A stretch of DNA of 64,000 nt, from positions 9,238,001 to 9,302,000 of the forward strand of contig NZ_JAUSZI010000002.1 in assembly GCF_030817415.1 (NCBI RefSeq), given 5' to 3'. The notes under the pieces are model-generated. The model had not been told where the DNA came from. It made no database searches and saw only the letters and a list, made by a program, of their open reading frames with translations. Source of the DNA: Streptomyces umbrinus. GTDB taxonomy: Bacteria; Actinomycetota; Actinomycetes; Streptomycetales; Streptomycetaceae. Shown in pieces: positions 18,466 through 27,432 of this stretch (its first letter is position 1; each line of letters starts with the position of its first letter). The translations under genes and the position numbers were made by a program.

Positions 18466-21400
18466 ATGGCCTCGTCGCCTAACCCGTCCCTCTCGTCCAC
18501 CTCCGCCTACAGCAGGACCCGAACCGATGCCCTCCGCGAGGCCCTCGCCACCCGCGTGGTGGTGGCCGACGGTGCGATGGGCACGATGCTGCAGGCACAG
18601 GACCCGACGATGGAGGACTTCGAGAATCTCGAAGGCTGCAACGAGATCCTGAACATCACTCGGCCGGACATCGTCCGTTCCGTCCACGAGGAGTACTTCG
18701 CCGTCGGCGTCGACTGCGTCGAGACGAACACCTTCGGTGCGAACCACTCGGCGGCGAACGAGTACGAGATCGCCGACCGCATCTTCGAGCTGTCCGAGGC
18801 GGGCGCCCGGATCGCTCGCGAAGTCGCCGACGAGTTCGGAGCCAAGGACGGTCGCCAGCGCTGGGTCCTCGGCTCGATCGGTCCGGGCACGAAGCTGCCG
18901 TCGCTCGGCCACATCGCGTACGACGTACTGCGCGACGGCTACCAGCGGAACGCCGAGGGGCTGCTCGCCGGTGGAGCGGACGCCCTGATCGTGGAGACCA
19001 CGCAGGACCTGCTCCAGACCAAGTCCAGCCTGATCGGCGCGCGCCGTGCGATGGACGCCCTGGGCGTCGACGTGCCGCTTATCTGCTCGCTCGCCTTCGA
19101 GACCACGGGCGTCATGCTGCTCGGCTCGGAGATCGGTGCCGCACTGACCGCGCTGGAGCCGCTCGGCATCGACCTGATCGGCCTGAACTGCTCGACGGGC
19201 CCGGCCGAGATGAGCGAGCACCTGCGCTACCTGGCCCGCCACTCGCGTACGCCGCTGATGTGCATGCCGAACGCGGGCCTGCCCGTGCTGACCAAGGACG
19301 GCGCGTACTTCCCGCTGACGGCGCCCGAGATGGCCGACGCCCAGGAGAACTTCGTACGCGACTACGGCCTCTCCCTGGTCGGCGGCTGCTGCGGCTCGAC
19401 CCCCGAGCACCTGCGCCAGGTCGTCGAGCGCGTACGGGACCTGACCCCGGCCGCGCGCGACCCGCGTCCCGAGCCCGGCGCCGCCTCGCTCTACCAGACC
19501 GTGCCGTTCCGCCAGGACACCGCGTACATGGCGATCGGCGAGCGGACGAACGCCAACGGCTCGAAGAAGTTCCGCGAGGCCATGCTGGACGGCCGCTGGG
19601 ACGACTGCGTGGAGATGGCCCGCGACCAGATCCGCGAGGGCGCGCACATGCTCGACCTGTGCGTCGACTACGTGGGCCGCGACGGCGTCGCCGACATGGA
19701 GGAACTGGCCGGCCGCTTCGCCACCGCGTCCACGCTGCCGATCGTGCTCGACTCCACCGAGGTCCCCGTCATCCGGGCCGGCCTGGAGAAGCTCGGCGGC
19801 CGCGCGGTCATCAACTCCGTCAACTACGAGGACGGCGACGGCCCCGAGTCGCGCTTCGCGAAGGTCACCAAGCTGGCGCAGGAGCACGGCGCCGCCCTGA
19901 TCGCGCTGACCATCGACGAGGAGGGCCAGGCCCGCACCGTCGAGCACAAGGTCGCCATCGCCGAGCGGCTGATCGAGGACCTCACGGAGAACTGGGGCAT
20001 CCACGAGTCGGACATCCTCATCGACACCCTGACCTTCACGATCTGCACGGGCCAGGAGGAGTCCCGGGGCGACGGCATCGCCACGATCGGGGCGATCCGC
20101 GAACTGAAGCGGCGTCACCCGGACGTGCAGACCACCCTCGGTCTGTCCAACATCTCCTTCGGCCTCAACCCGGCCGCCCGTGTCCTGCTCAACTCGGTCT
20201 TCCTCGACGAGTGCGTCAAGGCGGGCCTCGACTCCGCGATCGTCCACGCGTCGAAGATCCTGCCGATCGCCCGCTTCGACGACGAGCAGGTCGGCACGGC
20301 CCTCGACCTGATCTACGACCGTCGTGCCGAGGGCTACGACCCGCTGCAGAAGCTGATGGCGCTGTTCGAGGGCGCCACCACCAAGTCCCTCAAGGCCGGC
20401 CGGGCCGAGGAACTGGCCGCGCTGCCCCTGGACGAGCGGCTCAAGCGGCGCATCATCGACGGCGAGAAGAACGGCCTGGAAGCCGACCTCGACGAGGCAC
20501 TCCAGACCCGCCCGGCCCTCGACATCGTCAACGAGACGCTCCTCGACGGCATGAAGGTCGTCGGTGAGCTGTTCGGTTCCGGCCAGATGCAGCTGCCGTT
20601 CGTGCTCCAGTCCGCCGAGGTCATGAAGACCGCCGTGGCCCATCTCGAACCGCACATGGAGAAGACCGACGACGAGGGCAAGGGCACCATCGTGCTGGCC
20701 ACCGTCCGCGGCGATGTCCACGACATCGGCAAGAACCTCGTCGACATCATCCTGTCCAACAACGGCTACACCGTCGTCAACCTCGGCATCAAGCAGCCCG
20801 TCTCCGCGATCCTGGAGGCCGCCGAGGAGCACCGCGCCGACGTCATCGGCATGTCGGGACTGCTGGTCAAGTCCACGGTGATCATGAAGGAGAACCTGGA
20901 GGAGCTCAACCAGCGCAAGCTGGCCGCCGACTACCCCGTGATCCTCGGCGGCGCGGCCCTCACCAGGGCGTACGTCGAGCAGGACCTGCACGAGATCTAC
21001 GAGGGCGAAGTGCGTTACGCCCGCGACGCGTTCGAGGGCCTGCGCCTGATGGACGCGCTGATCGGGGTCAAGCGCGGCGTGCCCGGCGCGAGCCTGCCCG
21101 AGCTGAAGCAGCGCCGGGTCAGGGCCACCGCCCAGACGGTCGTCGAGGAGCGCCCCGAGGAGGGCTCGGTCCGCTCCGACGTCTCCATCGACAACCCGGT
21201 CCCCGAGCCGCCCTTCTGGGGCACCCGCGTCATCAAGGGCATCCAGCTCAAGGAGTACGCCTCCTGGCTCGACGAGGGCGCGCTGTTCAAGGGCCAGTGG
21301 GGCCTCAAGCAGGCGCGTACGGGCGACGGGCCGACGTACGAGGAGCTGGTGGAGACCGAGGGCCGGCCGCGGCTGCGCGGGCTCCTGGACCAGCTGCAGA

Positions 21401-21993
21401 CCGGGAACCTGCTGGAGGCGGCCGTCGTCTACGGCTACTTCCCGTGCGTGTCCAAGGACGACGACCTGATCCTCCTGGACGAGCAGGGCAACGAGCGCAC
21501 CCGCTTCACCTTCCCGCGCCAGCGCCGCGGCCGCCGGCTGTGTCTGGCCGACTTCTTCCGGCCGGAGGAGTCCGGCGAGACGGACGTCGTCGGGCTCCAG
21601 GTCGTCACCGTCGGCTCCCGGATCGGCGAGGAGACGGCCAAGCTCTTCGAGGCGAACGCCTACCGCGACTACCTCGAACTGCACGGCCTGTCCGTGCAGT
21701 TGGCCGAGGCCCTCGCCGAGTACTGGCACGCGCGCGTGCGTTCCGAGCTCGGCTTCGCGGGGGAGGACCCGGCCGACGTCGAGGACATGTTCGCGCTCAA
21801 GTACCGCGGCGCCCGCTTCTCCCTCGGCTACGGCGCCTGCCCGGACCTGGAGGACCGCGCCAAGATCGCCGAGCTCCTGGAGCCCGAGCGGATCGGCGTC
21901 CAGCTCTCCGAGGAGTTCCAGCTCCACCCGGAACAGTCCACGGACGCGATCGTGATCCACCACCCGGAGGCGAAGTACTTCAACGCCAGGTGA
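18466..21993 (+). CDS. metH: cobalamin-dependent methionine synthase
   Basis: A 1175-residue modular enzyme transferring methyl from 5-methyltetrahydrofolate to homocysteine via methylcobalamin. The ATG at 18466 (MASSPNPSLSS) has CAGGGAG upstream; the frame extends to 18343 without a site. Domains in order: homocysteine-binding barrel (about 20-340, zinc cysteines in L-N-C-S and G-G-C-C-G-S), pterin-binding barrel (about 360-640, I-G-E-R-T-N-A-N-G-S), cobalamin cap and Rossmann domain (about 660-900) with the cobalt-ligand motif D-V-H-D-I-G-K-N, and C-terminal AdoMet reactivation domain with R-x-x-x-G-Y-G-A-C-P. All four modules are present and complete. The downstream hairpin at 22016 probably ends the transcript. 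Confidence 0.96.
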   Translation: MASSPNPSLSSTSAYSRTRTDALREALATRVVVADGAMGTMLQAQDPTMEDFENLEGCNEILNITRPDIVRSVHEEYFAVGVDCVETNTFGANHSAANEYEIADRIFELSEAGARIAREVADEFGAKDGRQRWVLGSIGPGTKLPSLGHIAYDVLRDGYQRNAEGLLAGGADALIVETTQDLLQTKSSLIGARRAMDALGVDVPLICSLAFETTGVMLLGSEIGAALTALEPLGIDLIGLNCSTGPAEMSEHLRYLARHSRTPLMCMPNAGLPVLTKDGAYFPLTAPEMADAQENFVRDYGLSLVGGCCGSTPEHLRQVVERVRDLTPAARDPRPEPGAASLYQTVPFRQDTAYMAIGERTNANGSKKFREAMLDGRWDDCVEMARDQIREGAHMLDLCVDYVGRDGVADMEELAGRFATASTLPIVLDSTEVPVIRAGLEKLGGRAVINSVNYEDGDGPESRFAKVTKLAQEHGAALIALTIDEEGQARTVEHKVAIAERLIEDLTENWGIHESDILIDTLTFTICTGQEESRGDGIATIGAIRELKRRHPDVQTTLGLSNISFGLNPAARVLLNSVFLDECVKAGLDSAIVHASKILPIARFDDEQVGTALDLIYDRRAEGYDPLQKLMALFEGATTKSLKAGRAEELAALPLDERLKRRIIDGEKNGLEADLDEALQTRPALDIVNETLLDGMKVVGELFGSGQMQLPFVLQSAEVMKTAVAHLEPHMEKTDDEGKGTIVLATVRGDVHDIGKNLVDIILSNNGYTVVNLGIKQPVSAILEAAEEHRADVIGMSGLLVKSTVIMKENLEELNQRKLAADYPVILGGAALTRAYVEQDLHEIYEGEVRYARDAFEGLRLMDALIGVKRGVPGASLPELKQRRVRATAQTVVEERPEEGSVRSDVSIDNPVPEPPFWGTRVIKGIQLKEYASWLDEGALFKGQWGLKQARTGDGPTYEELVETEGRPRLRGLLDQLQTGNLLEAAVVYGYFPCVSKDDDLILLDEQGNERTRFTFPRQRRGRRLCLADFFRPEESGETDVVGLQVVTVGSRIGEETAKLFEANAYRDYLELHGLSVQLAEALAEYWHARVRSELGFAGEDPADVEDMFALKYRGARFSLGYGACPDLEDRAKIAELLEPERIGVQLSEEFQLHPEQSTDAIVIHHPEAKYFNAR

Positions 21994-22015
21994 GCGGGGA
22001 CCCCTGCGGTTCCTG

Positions 22016-22037
22016 GGGGCGCCCGCACGGGCGCCCC
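22016..22037 (+). terminator. hairpin downstream of metH
   Basis: Nine-base stem GGGGCGCCC / GGGCGCCCC with a GCAC loop, 22 bases after the metH stop. It has no T-run, so terminator function is likely but not certain. Confidence 0.5.
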
Positions 22038-22041
22038 TGCA

Positions 22042-22092
22042 GGGGCGCGGGGAGCTGCGCGAGCAACCACGGCGGGCCCGCACCCAGCCAAC
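22042..22092 (+). repeat. dispersed Streptomyces element (GGGGCGCGGGGA-CTGCGCGA core)
   Basis: GGGGCGCGGGGAGCTGCGCGAGC matches the same core found, in reverse orientation, at 39739-39905 and 60684-60736. Such cores are common in Streptomyces intergenic DNA downstream of genes. Here it follows the metH hairpin. Confidence 0.6.
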
Positions 22093-22174
22093 CCCCTCCC
22101 AGCCCCCGGCAGGGAACCCCCCTTTCCAGGAGGCGCTTCCTCGGACGGCGACGTACACTTGTCGGTCCAGTGCA

Positions 22175-22204
22175 GGCCGGTTCCCCGGGAGGGAACCGGC
22201 CTTC
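22175..22204 (+). terminator. hairpin in the leader of the HAD gene
   Basis: Perfect 10-base stem GGCCGGTTCC / GGAACCGGCC (22175-22184 with 22192-22201), loop CCGGGAG, then CTTCTC. It starts 54 bases before the HAD start codon, downstream of a TACACT hexamer at 22154, so it could attenuate that transcript or end read-through from metH. Confidence 0.5.
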
Positions 22205-22228
22205 TCGTCCCTACACGGAGGTGCGCCT

Positions 22229-22930
22229 ATGACCAGTACGGTCCCCGCACTAGGTACCCAGACGGCCGAGGGCTCCGCCCTCCAGGCCGTACTCCTGGAC
22301 ATGGACGGCACCCTGGTCGACACCGAGGGCTTCTGGTGGGACGCCGAGGTCGAGGTGTTCGCCGGCCTCGGCCACACCCTCGACGACTCCTGGCGCCACG
22401 TGGTGGTCGGCGGCCCCATGACCCGCAGCGCGGGCTTCCTAATCGAGGCCACCGGCGCGGACGTCACCCTCGCCGAACTCACGGTGCTGCTGAACGACGG
22501 GTTCGAGGACCGGATCGGCCGCGCCCTGCCGCTGATGCCGGGCGCCGCGAGGCTCCTCGCCGAGCTGTCCGCGCACAGGATCCCCACGGCCCTGGTCTCC
22601 GCCTCGCACCGGCGCATCATCGACCGCGTCGTGACCTCGCTCGGCCCCCAGAACTTCGCCCTGACGATCGCGGGCGACGAGGTCGAGCGCACCAAGCCGT
22701 TTCCCGACCCGTACCTGCTGGCGGCCGCCGGCCTGGGCGCGGATCCGGCCAGATGCGCGGTCATCGAGGACACGGCGACGGGCGTCGCCGCGGCCGAGGC
22801 GGCGGGCTGCCACGTGGTCGCCGTACCGTCCGTGGCGCCCATCGCTCCGGCGTTCCGGCGCACCGTTGTTCCGTCCCTCGAACAGGTCGACCTGTCTTTT
22901 CTACGAGGTCTGATGACGGAAAAGCGCTAA
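22229..22930 (+). CDS. HAD-superfamily hydrolase (subfamily IA phosphatase)
   Basis: A 233-residue soluble phosphatase. The nucleophile motif L-L-D-M-D-G-T-L-V-D-T is at residues 22-32, the cap domain of subfamily IA follows, motif II is the S of T-A-L-V-S-A-S, motif III is the K of T-K-P-F-P-D-P and motif IV is E-D-T-A-T-G. It resembles beta-phosphoglucomutase/phosphoglycolate phosphatase-like enzymes, but the substrate cannot be assigned. The ATG at 22229 is preceded by CGGAGGTG. It follows metH after 235 bp that contain a hairpin and a dispersed repeat, so it probably has a separate promoter. Confidence 0.85.
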   Translation: MTSTVPALGTQTAEGSALQAVLLDMDGTLVDTEGFWWDAEVEVFAGLGHTLDDSWRHVVVGGPMTRSAGFLIEATGADVTLAELTVLLNDGFEDRIGRALPLMPGAARLLAELSAHRIPTALVSASHRRIIDRVVTSLGPQNFALTIAGDEVERTKPFPDPYLLAAAGLGADPARCAVIEDTATGVAAAEAAGCHVVAVPSVAPIAPAFRRTVVPSLEQVDLSFLRGLMTEKR

Positions 22931-23360
22931 TCCTTCACCCAGGGTGAATGATTGAATGCCGGAAAAACTACGGTGGTCATGACACCGGAGTAATTCGATC
23001 CTCTTCCGCGTGTCCGGGTGGCCGAATTCGAGCGTTTCCTCACGTAGTTGAGGATGTGACGTTCGACACGCCGCAGGCCGTCGACAAGCCGCCTCGCCTG
23101 TGTGTCGGAAGCCCTTTCGGTGCGGTTCGGTGCGTCCTTGTGTCCTGATTCATGGAACGCTGCACCAATCCTTCCGCTGTCGGGTTTTCGGTGCGTCCAC
23201 AGCCGGTTTCGCAGCGTGATGGGAGCTCAACTCCAGTACCTGCGAACGGTCCTGCTGGTGCGGACTAATCTCATCGAGACATCGCCGTAACCCCCGTGAC
23301 CCCACCGCCGCAACCCGGCCTGCCGGGTTAGCGGGACGACAGCTCTGGAGAACTTCGAGC
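22931..23360. other. intergenic region upstream of the solute-binding genes
   Basis: About 430 bp with no credible gene. It starts with the perfect palindrome TTCACCCAGGGTGAA (22935-22949), is less GC-rich than its surroundings, and ends with a hairpin AACCCGGC/GCCGGGTT (23312-23329) about 30 bases before the next start codon. The palindrome could be an operator or a weak terminator for the HAD gene. Confidence 0.4.
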
Positions 23361-24965
23361 ATGAACCGTAAGACTTTGGTGCTGCCGGCCGTGATCGGTC
23401 TGCTCGCCCCGGTCCTCGCCGCGTGCGGCGGTTCCGACAGCGGGGACAACGGCGGCGACGCCATCGTCGTCGGCACTACCGACCGGTTCACCGCCTCGAA
23501 GGAGGACCCGGCGCCGCTCGACCCGGCCTCCGCGTACGACGTGGGCACCTGGAACATCCTTCGCCAGACCGTCCAGACGCTGATGGTCATGCCCAACGGC
23601 GGCGGCGACCCGGCTCCGGAGGCGGCCGAGGAGTGCGGCTTCACCGACTCGGGCAACGAGCGGTACGCCTGCACCCTGCGCAAGGACCTCAAGTTCTCCA
23701 ACGGTGACCCGATCACCGCCGAGGACGTGAAGTTCTCCATCGACCGCGCGATGCAGATCAAGGCGGACAGCGGTGTCTTCGCCCTGCTGTCCACCGTCGA
23801 CACCGTGGAGACCAAGGGCGACCGAGAGGTGATCTTCCACCTCAACAGCGCGGACGCCACCTTCCCGTTCAAGCTGTCCACGCCGGTCGCGGGCATCGTC
23901 AACCCCGACGACTACGACAAGAACAAGCTGCGGGACGGCTTCGAGGTGAACGGCTCCGGGGCGTACACCCTCAAGGCCGAGGTCAAGGACGACGTGATCG
24001 TCAAGGCCGTCTTCACCAAGAACCCCAATTACCAGGGGACTTCTAAGCTGAAGAACGACAAGGTCGAACTGCGCTCCTTCGAGAGCGCCGACGCCATGGG
24101 CACCGCGCTCGACAAGGGCGACATCGACATGATGACCCGCACCATGTCGCCCGCGCAGATCAAGAAGCTCCAGAACGACAAGGGCACCGACGTCGACCTG
24201 ATCGAGCAGCCCGGTCTGGAGATCCGCTACCTCGGCTTCAACACCAACGACCCGTCGGTGAAGACGAAGGCGGTCCGTCAGGCGATGGCCCAGGTCATCA
24301 ACCGCGGCGAGCTCACCTCGCAGGTGTACGGCTCCGGCGCCGACCCGCTTTACTCGATGGTCCCGGCCACCGTCACCGGTCACGCCAACTCGTTCTTCAA
24401 CAAGTACGGCGACCCGAGCATCCCCAAGGCCAAGGACCTGCTGGCCGCGGCGAACATCACCACGCCGGTGAAGCTGACGCTGCACTACACGGACGACCAC
24501 TACGGACCGGCCACCAAGGAGGAGTTCGAGCTGCTGCAGAAGCAGCTGAACGACAGCGGCCTGTTCAAGGTGAGCATCAAGGGCGAGAACTGGTCGACGT
24601 TCCGTCCGAACGAGCAGAAGGGCGACTACGAGGTCTACGGCATGGGCTGGTTCCCGGACTTCCCCGACGCCGACAACTACCTCGCGCCGTTCCTCGACAA
24701 GGACAACACCATCGGCTCGCCGTACGCGAACCCGGAGATCCGCAGCAAGCTGATCCCCGAGTCCCGCCGCGAGGCCGACCGGCTCTCCGCCTCGAAGAGC
24801 ATCGAGGAGATCCAGAGCATCGTCGCCGACGACGTCCCGGTTCTGCCGCTGTGGCAGGGCAAGCAGTACATCGCCACCCGGGACGACATCACCGGTGCCG
24901 AGTACGCGCTCAACTCCTCCGCGACGCTTCAGCTGTGGGAGCTCGGCCGCGGAGTCGGCAGCTGA
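23361..24965 (+). CDS. family 5 (oligopeptide/dipeptide) ABC solute-binding lipoprotein
   Basis: A 534-residue extracytoplasmic binding protein. The signal MNRKTLVLPAVIGLLAPVLAACG has a lipobox L-A-A-C at residues 18-21, so it is a membrane-anchored lipoprotein. The SBP_bac_5 domain covers most of the rest; typical phrases are L-R-K-D-L-K-F-S-N-G-D-P-I-T-A-E-D-V-K-F-S and Y-G-M-G-W-F-P-D-F-P-D-A-D-N-Y. It should bind peptides or related ligands for an Opp/Dpp-type importer. No permease or ATPase gene is adjacent. A close paralogue follows 96 bp downstream. GGAG lies 10 bases before the start. Confidence 0.9.
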   Translation: MNRKTLVLPAVIGLLAPVLAACGGSDSGDNGGDAIVVGTTDRFTASKEDPAPLDPASAYDVGTWNILRQTVQTLMVMPNGGGDPAPEAAEECGFTDSGNERYACTLRKDLKFSNGDPITAEDVKFSIDRAMQIKADSGVFALLSTVDTVETKGDREVIFHLNSADATFPFKLSTPVAGIVNPDDYDKNKLRDGFEVNGSGAYTLKAEVKDDVIVKAVFTKNPNYQGTSKLKNDKVELRSFESADAMGTALDKGDIDMMTRTMSPAQIKKLQNDKGTDVDLIEQPGLEIRYLGFNTNDPSVKTKAVRQAMAQVINRGELTSQVYGSGADPLYSMVPATVTGHANSFFNKYGDPSIPKAKDLLAAANITTPVKLTLHYTDDHYGPATKEEFELLQKQLNDSGLFKVSIKGENWSTFRPNEQKGDYEVYGMGWFPDFPDADNYLAPFLDKDNTIGSPYANPEIRSKLIPESRREADRLSASKSIEEIQSIVADDVPVLPLWQGKQYIATRDDITGAEYALNSSATLQLWELGRGVGS

Positions 24966-25061
24966 GCCGCAGGCGACGGCGCCCGACCGGACCGGGCGGC
25001 TGAGCCGGAAGCTACGGCGACAGACCGGACCCAAGAGAGATCAACGACAAGGCACACGCTC

Positions 25062-26645
25062 GTGAACATGCGCACCAAGTGGCCGGTCCTGCCCGTCGTG
25101 GCGGGACTGTCCGCAGGCCTGCTGACGGGATGCGGCTCGGAGTCGGGGGGTTCCGGGGGCAGCGGCTCGGACGTCGTCATGGGGATGACGGACGACGTCC
25201 TGGCCACGGATCCCGCCTCCGGCTACGACCCCGGCTCCTGGCTCCTCTTCAACAACGTCTTCCAGTCCCTGCTCAGCTTCCCCAAGGGCGGCACCGAGCC
25301 GGAGCCGGAGGCCGCCAGAGAGTGCGGGTTCACGGACACGCAGGCCAAGATCTACCGGTGCACCCTGCGCGACGGGCTGAAGTTCAGCAACGGTGACGAT
25401 CTCACCTCGCAGGACGTCAAGTTCTCCTTCGACCGCATGATGAAGATCGACGACGACGCCGGGCCCGCGATCATGTTCCCCATGCTGGACAAGGTGGAGG
25501 CGCCGAACGCCAAGACCGTCGTCTTCCGGCTCAAGGTCTCCGACGCCACCTTCCCGAGCAAGATCGCCTCCGGCGCCGGTTCGATCGTCAACCGCCGGGA
25601 GTACTCGGCGGACGGGCTGCGCGAGGACGGCAAGGCCGTCGGCTCGGGCCCGTACAAGCTCGAGTCGTTCAGCAAGGACGAGGCCGTCTTCACGGTCAAC
25701 GAGAACTACGAGGGCAACGCCGAGACCCAGAACAACGGCGTGACCCTCAAGCTGTTCCACGGCGACCAGGCCGGCCTGAAGAAGGCCATCCTCGACGGCA
25801 AGGTCGATGTCGCCTACCGGGGCCTCGCCGCCAAGGACATCGCGGAGATCGAGGCGGACACCACCGGCAGCCAGGAGATCGACGTCGTCGAGGGCTCCAG
25901 CGCCGAGGTCCAGCACCTGGTCTTCAACATGAAGGACCCGGTGGCGGGCAAGGCGGGCGTCCGCAAGGCCATCGCCCGTCTGCTCGACCGCGACGCCCTC
26001 ATCAAAGAGGTCTACGAGAACACGGCGACCCCGCTGTACTCGATCATCCCGGCCGGTATCACGGGCCACAACACGGCCTTCTTCGACACCTACGGCGCCC
26101 GTCCCTCGCGCGCCAAGGCCGAGGCCGCGCTGCTGGAGGACGGCATCACCGACAAAGTGAAGCTGACCCTCTGGTCGACGCCGACCCGCTACGGGCCGTC
26201 CACCGACCAGGAGTTCAAGGCGATCGCCAAGCAGCTCAACGCGAGCGGCCTGTTCGACGCGACCGTGAAGTCCGTCGCGTACGACAAGTACGAGAAGGAC
26301 ATCGAGGCGGGCAAGTACGGCGTGTACGTGAAGGGCTGGGTGCCGGACTACCCGGACCCGGACAACTTCACGGCCCCGTTCTTCGGCGAGGGCAACGTGC
26401 TGGGCAACAACTACACGAACGGCACGGTCACCGGGCGGCTCATCCCCGAGACCGCCGCCCAGAGCGACCGCGCCTCGACCGAGCCGCAGTACGGCGAGCT
26501 CCAGGACATCGTCGCCGACCAGATCCCGATCATCCCGGTCTGGCAGGCCAAGCAGTACGCGGTCGTCCGCGACAACGTGTACGGCCTGGAGAACTGCCTC
26601 GACGCCTCGACGGTGTTCCGCTTCTGGGAGATCAGCAAGGACTGA
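25062..26645 (+). CDS. family 5 ABC solute-binding lipoprotein, tandem paralogue
   Basis: A 527-residue paralogue of the preceding protein. Signal MNMRTKWPVLPVVAGLSAGLLTGCG with lipobox L-L-T-G-C. The GTG at 25062 or the ATG two codons later could be the start. Both proteins share the segments D-P-A-S-x-Y-D, E-C-G-F-T-D, L-K-F-S-N-G-D and the C-terminal P-D-x-P-D-x-D-N, indicating a tandem duplication followed by clear divergence. Ligand not predictable. The absence of transporter subunits means it must pair with permeases elsewhere or act as a sensor. A bidirectional terminator follows. Confidence 0.9.
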   Translation: MNMRTKWPVLPVVAGLSAGLLTGCGSESGGSGGSGSDVVMGMTDDVLATDPASGYDPGSWLLFNNVFQSLLSFPKGGTEPEPEAARECGFTDTQAKIYRCTLRDGLKFSNGDDLTSQDVKFSFDRMMKIDDDAGPAIMFPMLDKVEAPNAKTVVFRLKVSDATFPSKIASGAGSIVNRREYSADGLREDGKAVGSGPYKLESFSKDEAVFTVNENYEGNAETQNNGVTLKLFHGDQAGLKKAILDGKVDVAYRGLAAKDIAEIEADTTGSQEIDVVEGSSAEVQHLVFNMKDPVAGKAGVRKAIARLLDRDALIKEVYENTATPLYSIIPAGITGHNTAFFDTYGARPSRAKAEAALLEDGITDKVKLTLWSTPTRYGPSTDQEFKAIAKQLNASGLFDATVKSVAYDKYEKDIEAGKYGVYVKGWVPDYPDPDNFTAPFFGEGNVLGNNYTNGTVTGRLIPETAAQSDRASTEPQYGELQDIVADQIPIIPVWQAKQYAVVRDNVYGLENCLDASTVFRFWEISKD

Positions 26646-26675
26646 GCCCGTCCGCGCACCACCCCGCGCATACGC

Positions 26676-26714
26676 AGAACGGCCGCTCCCTTTTCCAAGG
26701 GGGCGGCCGTTCTC
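26676..26714. terminator. bidirectional terminator
   Basis: Fifteen-base stem (26676-26690 with 26699-26713, one wobble) and TTTTCCAA loop between the convergent binding-protein and response-regulator genes. Confidence 0.8.
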
Positions 26715-26746
26715 CTGTCGGAGGTCCGTGGCGGGGACGGGGGCGC

Positions 26747-27418
26747 TCACTGCGCGCCGGGGCGCACCAGACCGCTCTCGTACGCGTACACCGCGGCCTG
26801 CACGCGGTCGCGCAGCCCCAGCTTGGTGAGGACGTGGCCCACGTGCGTCTTGACCGTCGTCTCGCTGACGAACAGGTCGGCGGCGATCTCCGCGTTCGAC
26901 AGACCGCGGGCCACCAGCTTCAGCACCTCGACCTCGCGCTCAGTGAGCGTGTGCAGGGTGTCCGGCACCGGCTCGTCGCCCGAGGGCAGATGGCTGGCGT
27001 ACTTGTCGAGGAGCCGACGGGTGATGCTGGGCGCGAGCATGGCCTCACCGGAGGCCACCACCCGGATCGCCTGCACCAGTTCGTTGGCGGGGGCGTCCTT
27101 CAGGAGGAAGCCGCTGGCGCCGGCGCGCAGTGCCTCCACCACGTACTCGTCGAGGTCGAAGGTCGTCAGGACCAGCACCTTCGCCGGACCGTCCCGGCCG
27201 GGGCCGGTGATCTGACGGGTCGCCTCGACCCCGTCCATCCGCGGCATACGGATGTCCATCAGAACCACATCGGGCTGCAGTGCCCGTACCTGATCCAGTG
27301 CCTGGAGACCGTCACCGGCCTCGCCGACGACCGCGATGTCCTGCTCGGCCTCCAGGATCATCCGGAAGCCGGTGCGCAGCAGCGGCTGGTCGTCGACCAA
27401 TAGGACGCGGATGGCCAC
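26747..27418 (-). CDS. NarL/FixJ-family response regulator
   Basis: A 223-residue two-component regulator. The GTG at 27418 (V-A-I-R-V-L-L-V-D-D-Q) has AAGGAG at ideal spacing; the longer frame to 27580 overlaps the nuclease gene and is rejected. The receiver domain has acidic residues D9-D10, the phospho-acceptor Asp55 in L-M-D-I-R-M-P and a Lys in L-L-K-D-A-P. The LuxR-type DNA-binding domain is at about 150-215 (L-T-E-R-E-V-E-V-L-K-L-V-A-R-G-L-S-N-A-E-I-A). No histidine kinase gene is nearby, so the partner is elsewhere. It starts 15 bp after the RecB-like gene stop and may be cotranscribed with it. Confidence 0.88.
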   Translation of the reverse strand: MAIRVLLVDDQPLLRTGFRMILEAEQDIAVVGEAGDGLQALDQVRALQPDVVLMDIRMPRMDGVEATRQITGPGRDGPAKVLVLTTFDLDEYVVEALRAGASGFLLKDAPANELVQAIRVVASGEAMLAPSITRRLLDKYASHLPSGDEPVPDTLHTLTEREVEVLKLVARGLSNAEIAADLFVSETTVKTHVGHVLTKLGLRDRVQAAVYAYESGLVRPGAQ

Positions 27419-27432
27419 GTAAGTCTCCTTCG

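Noticed and set aside
18394..22863. Minus-strand frame of 1489 residues opposite metH
   Set aside because: Antisense to an intact metH over its whole length; residue composition is that of a shadow frame.
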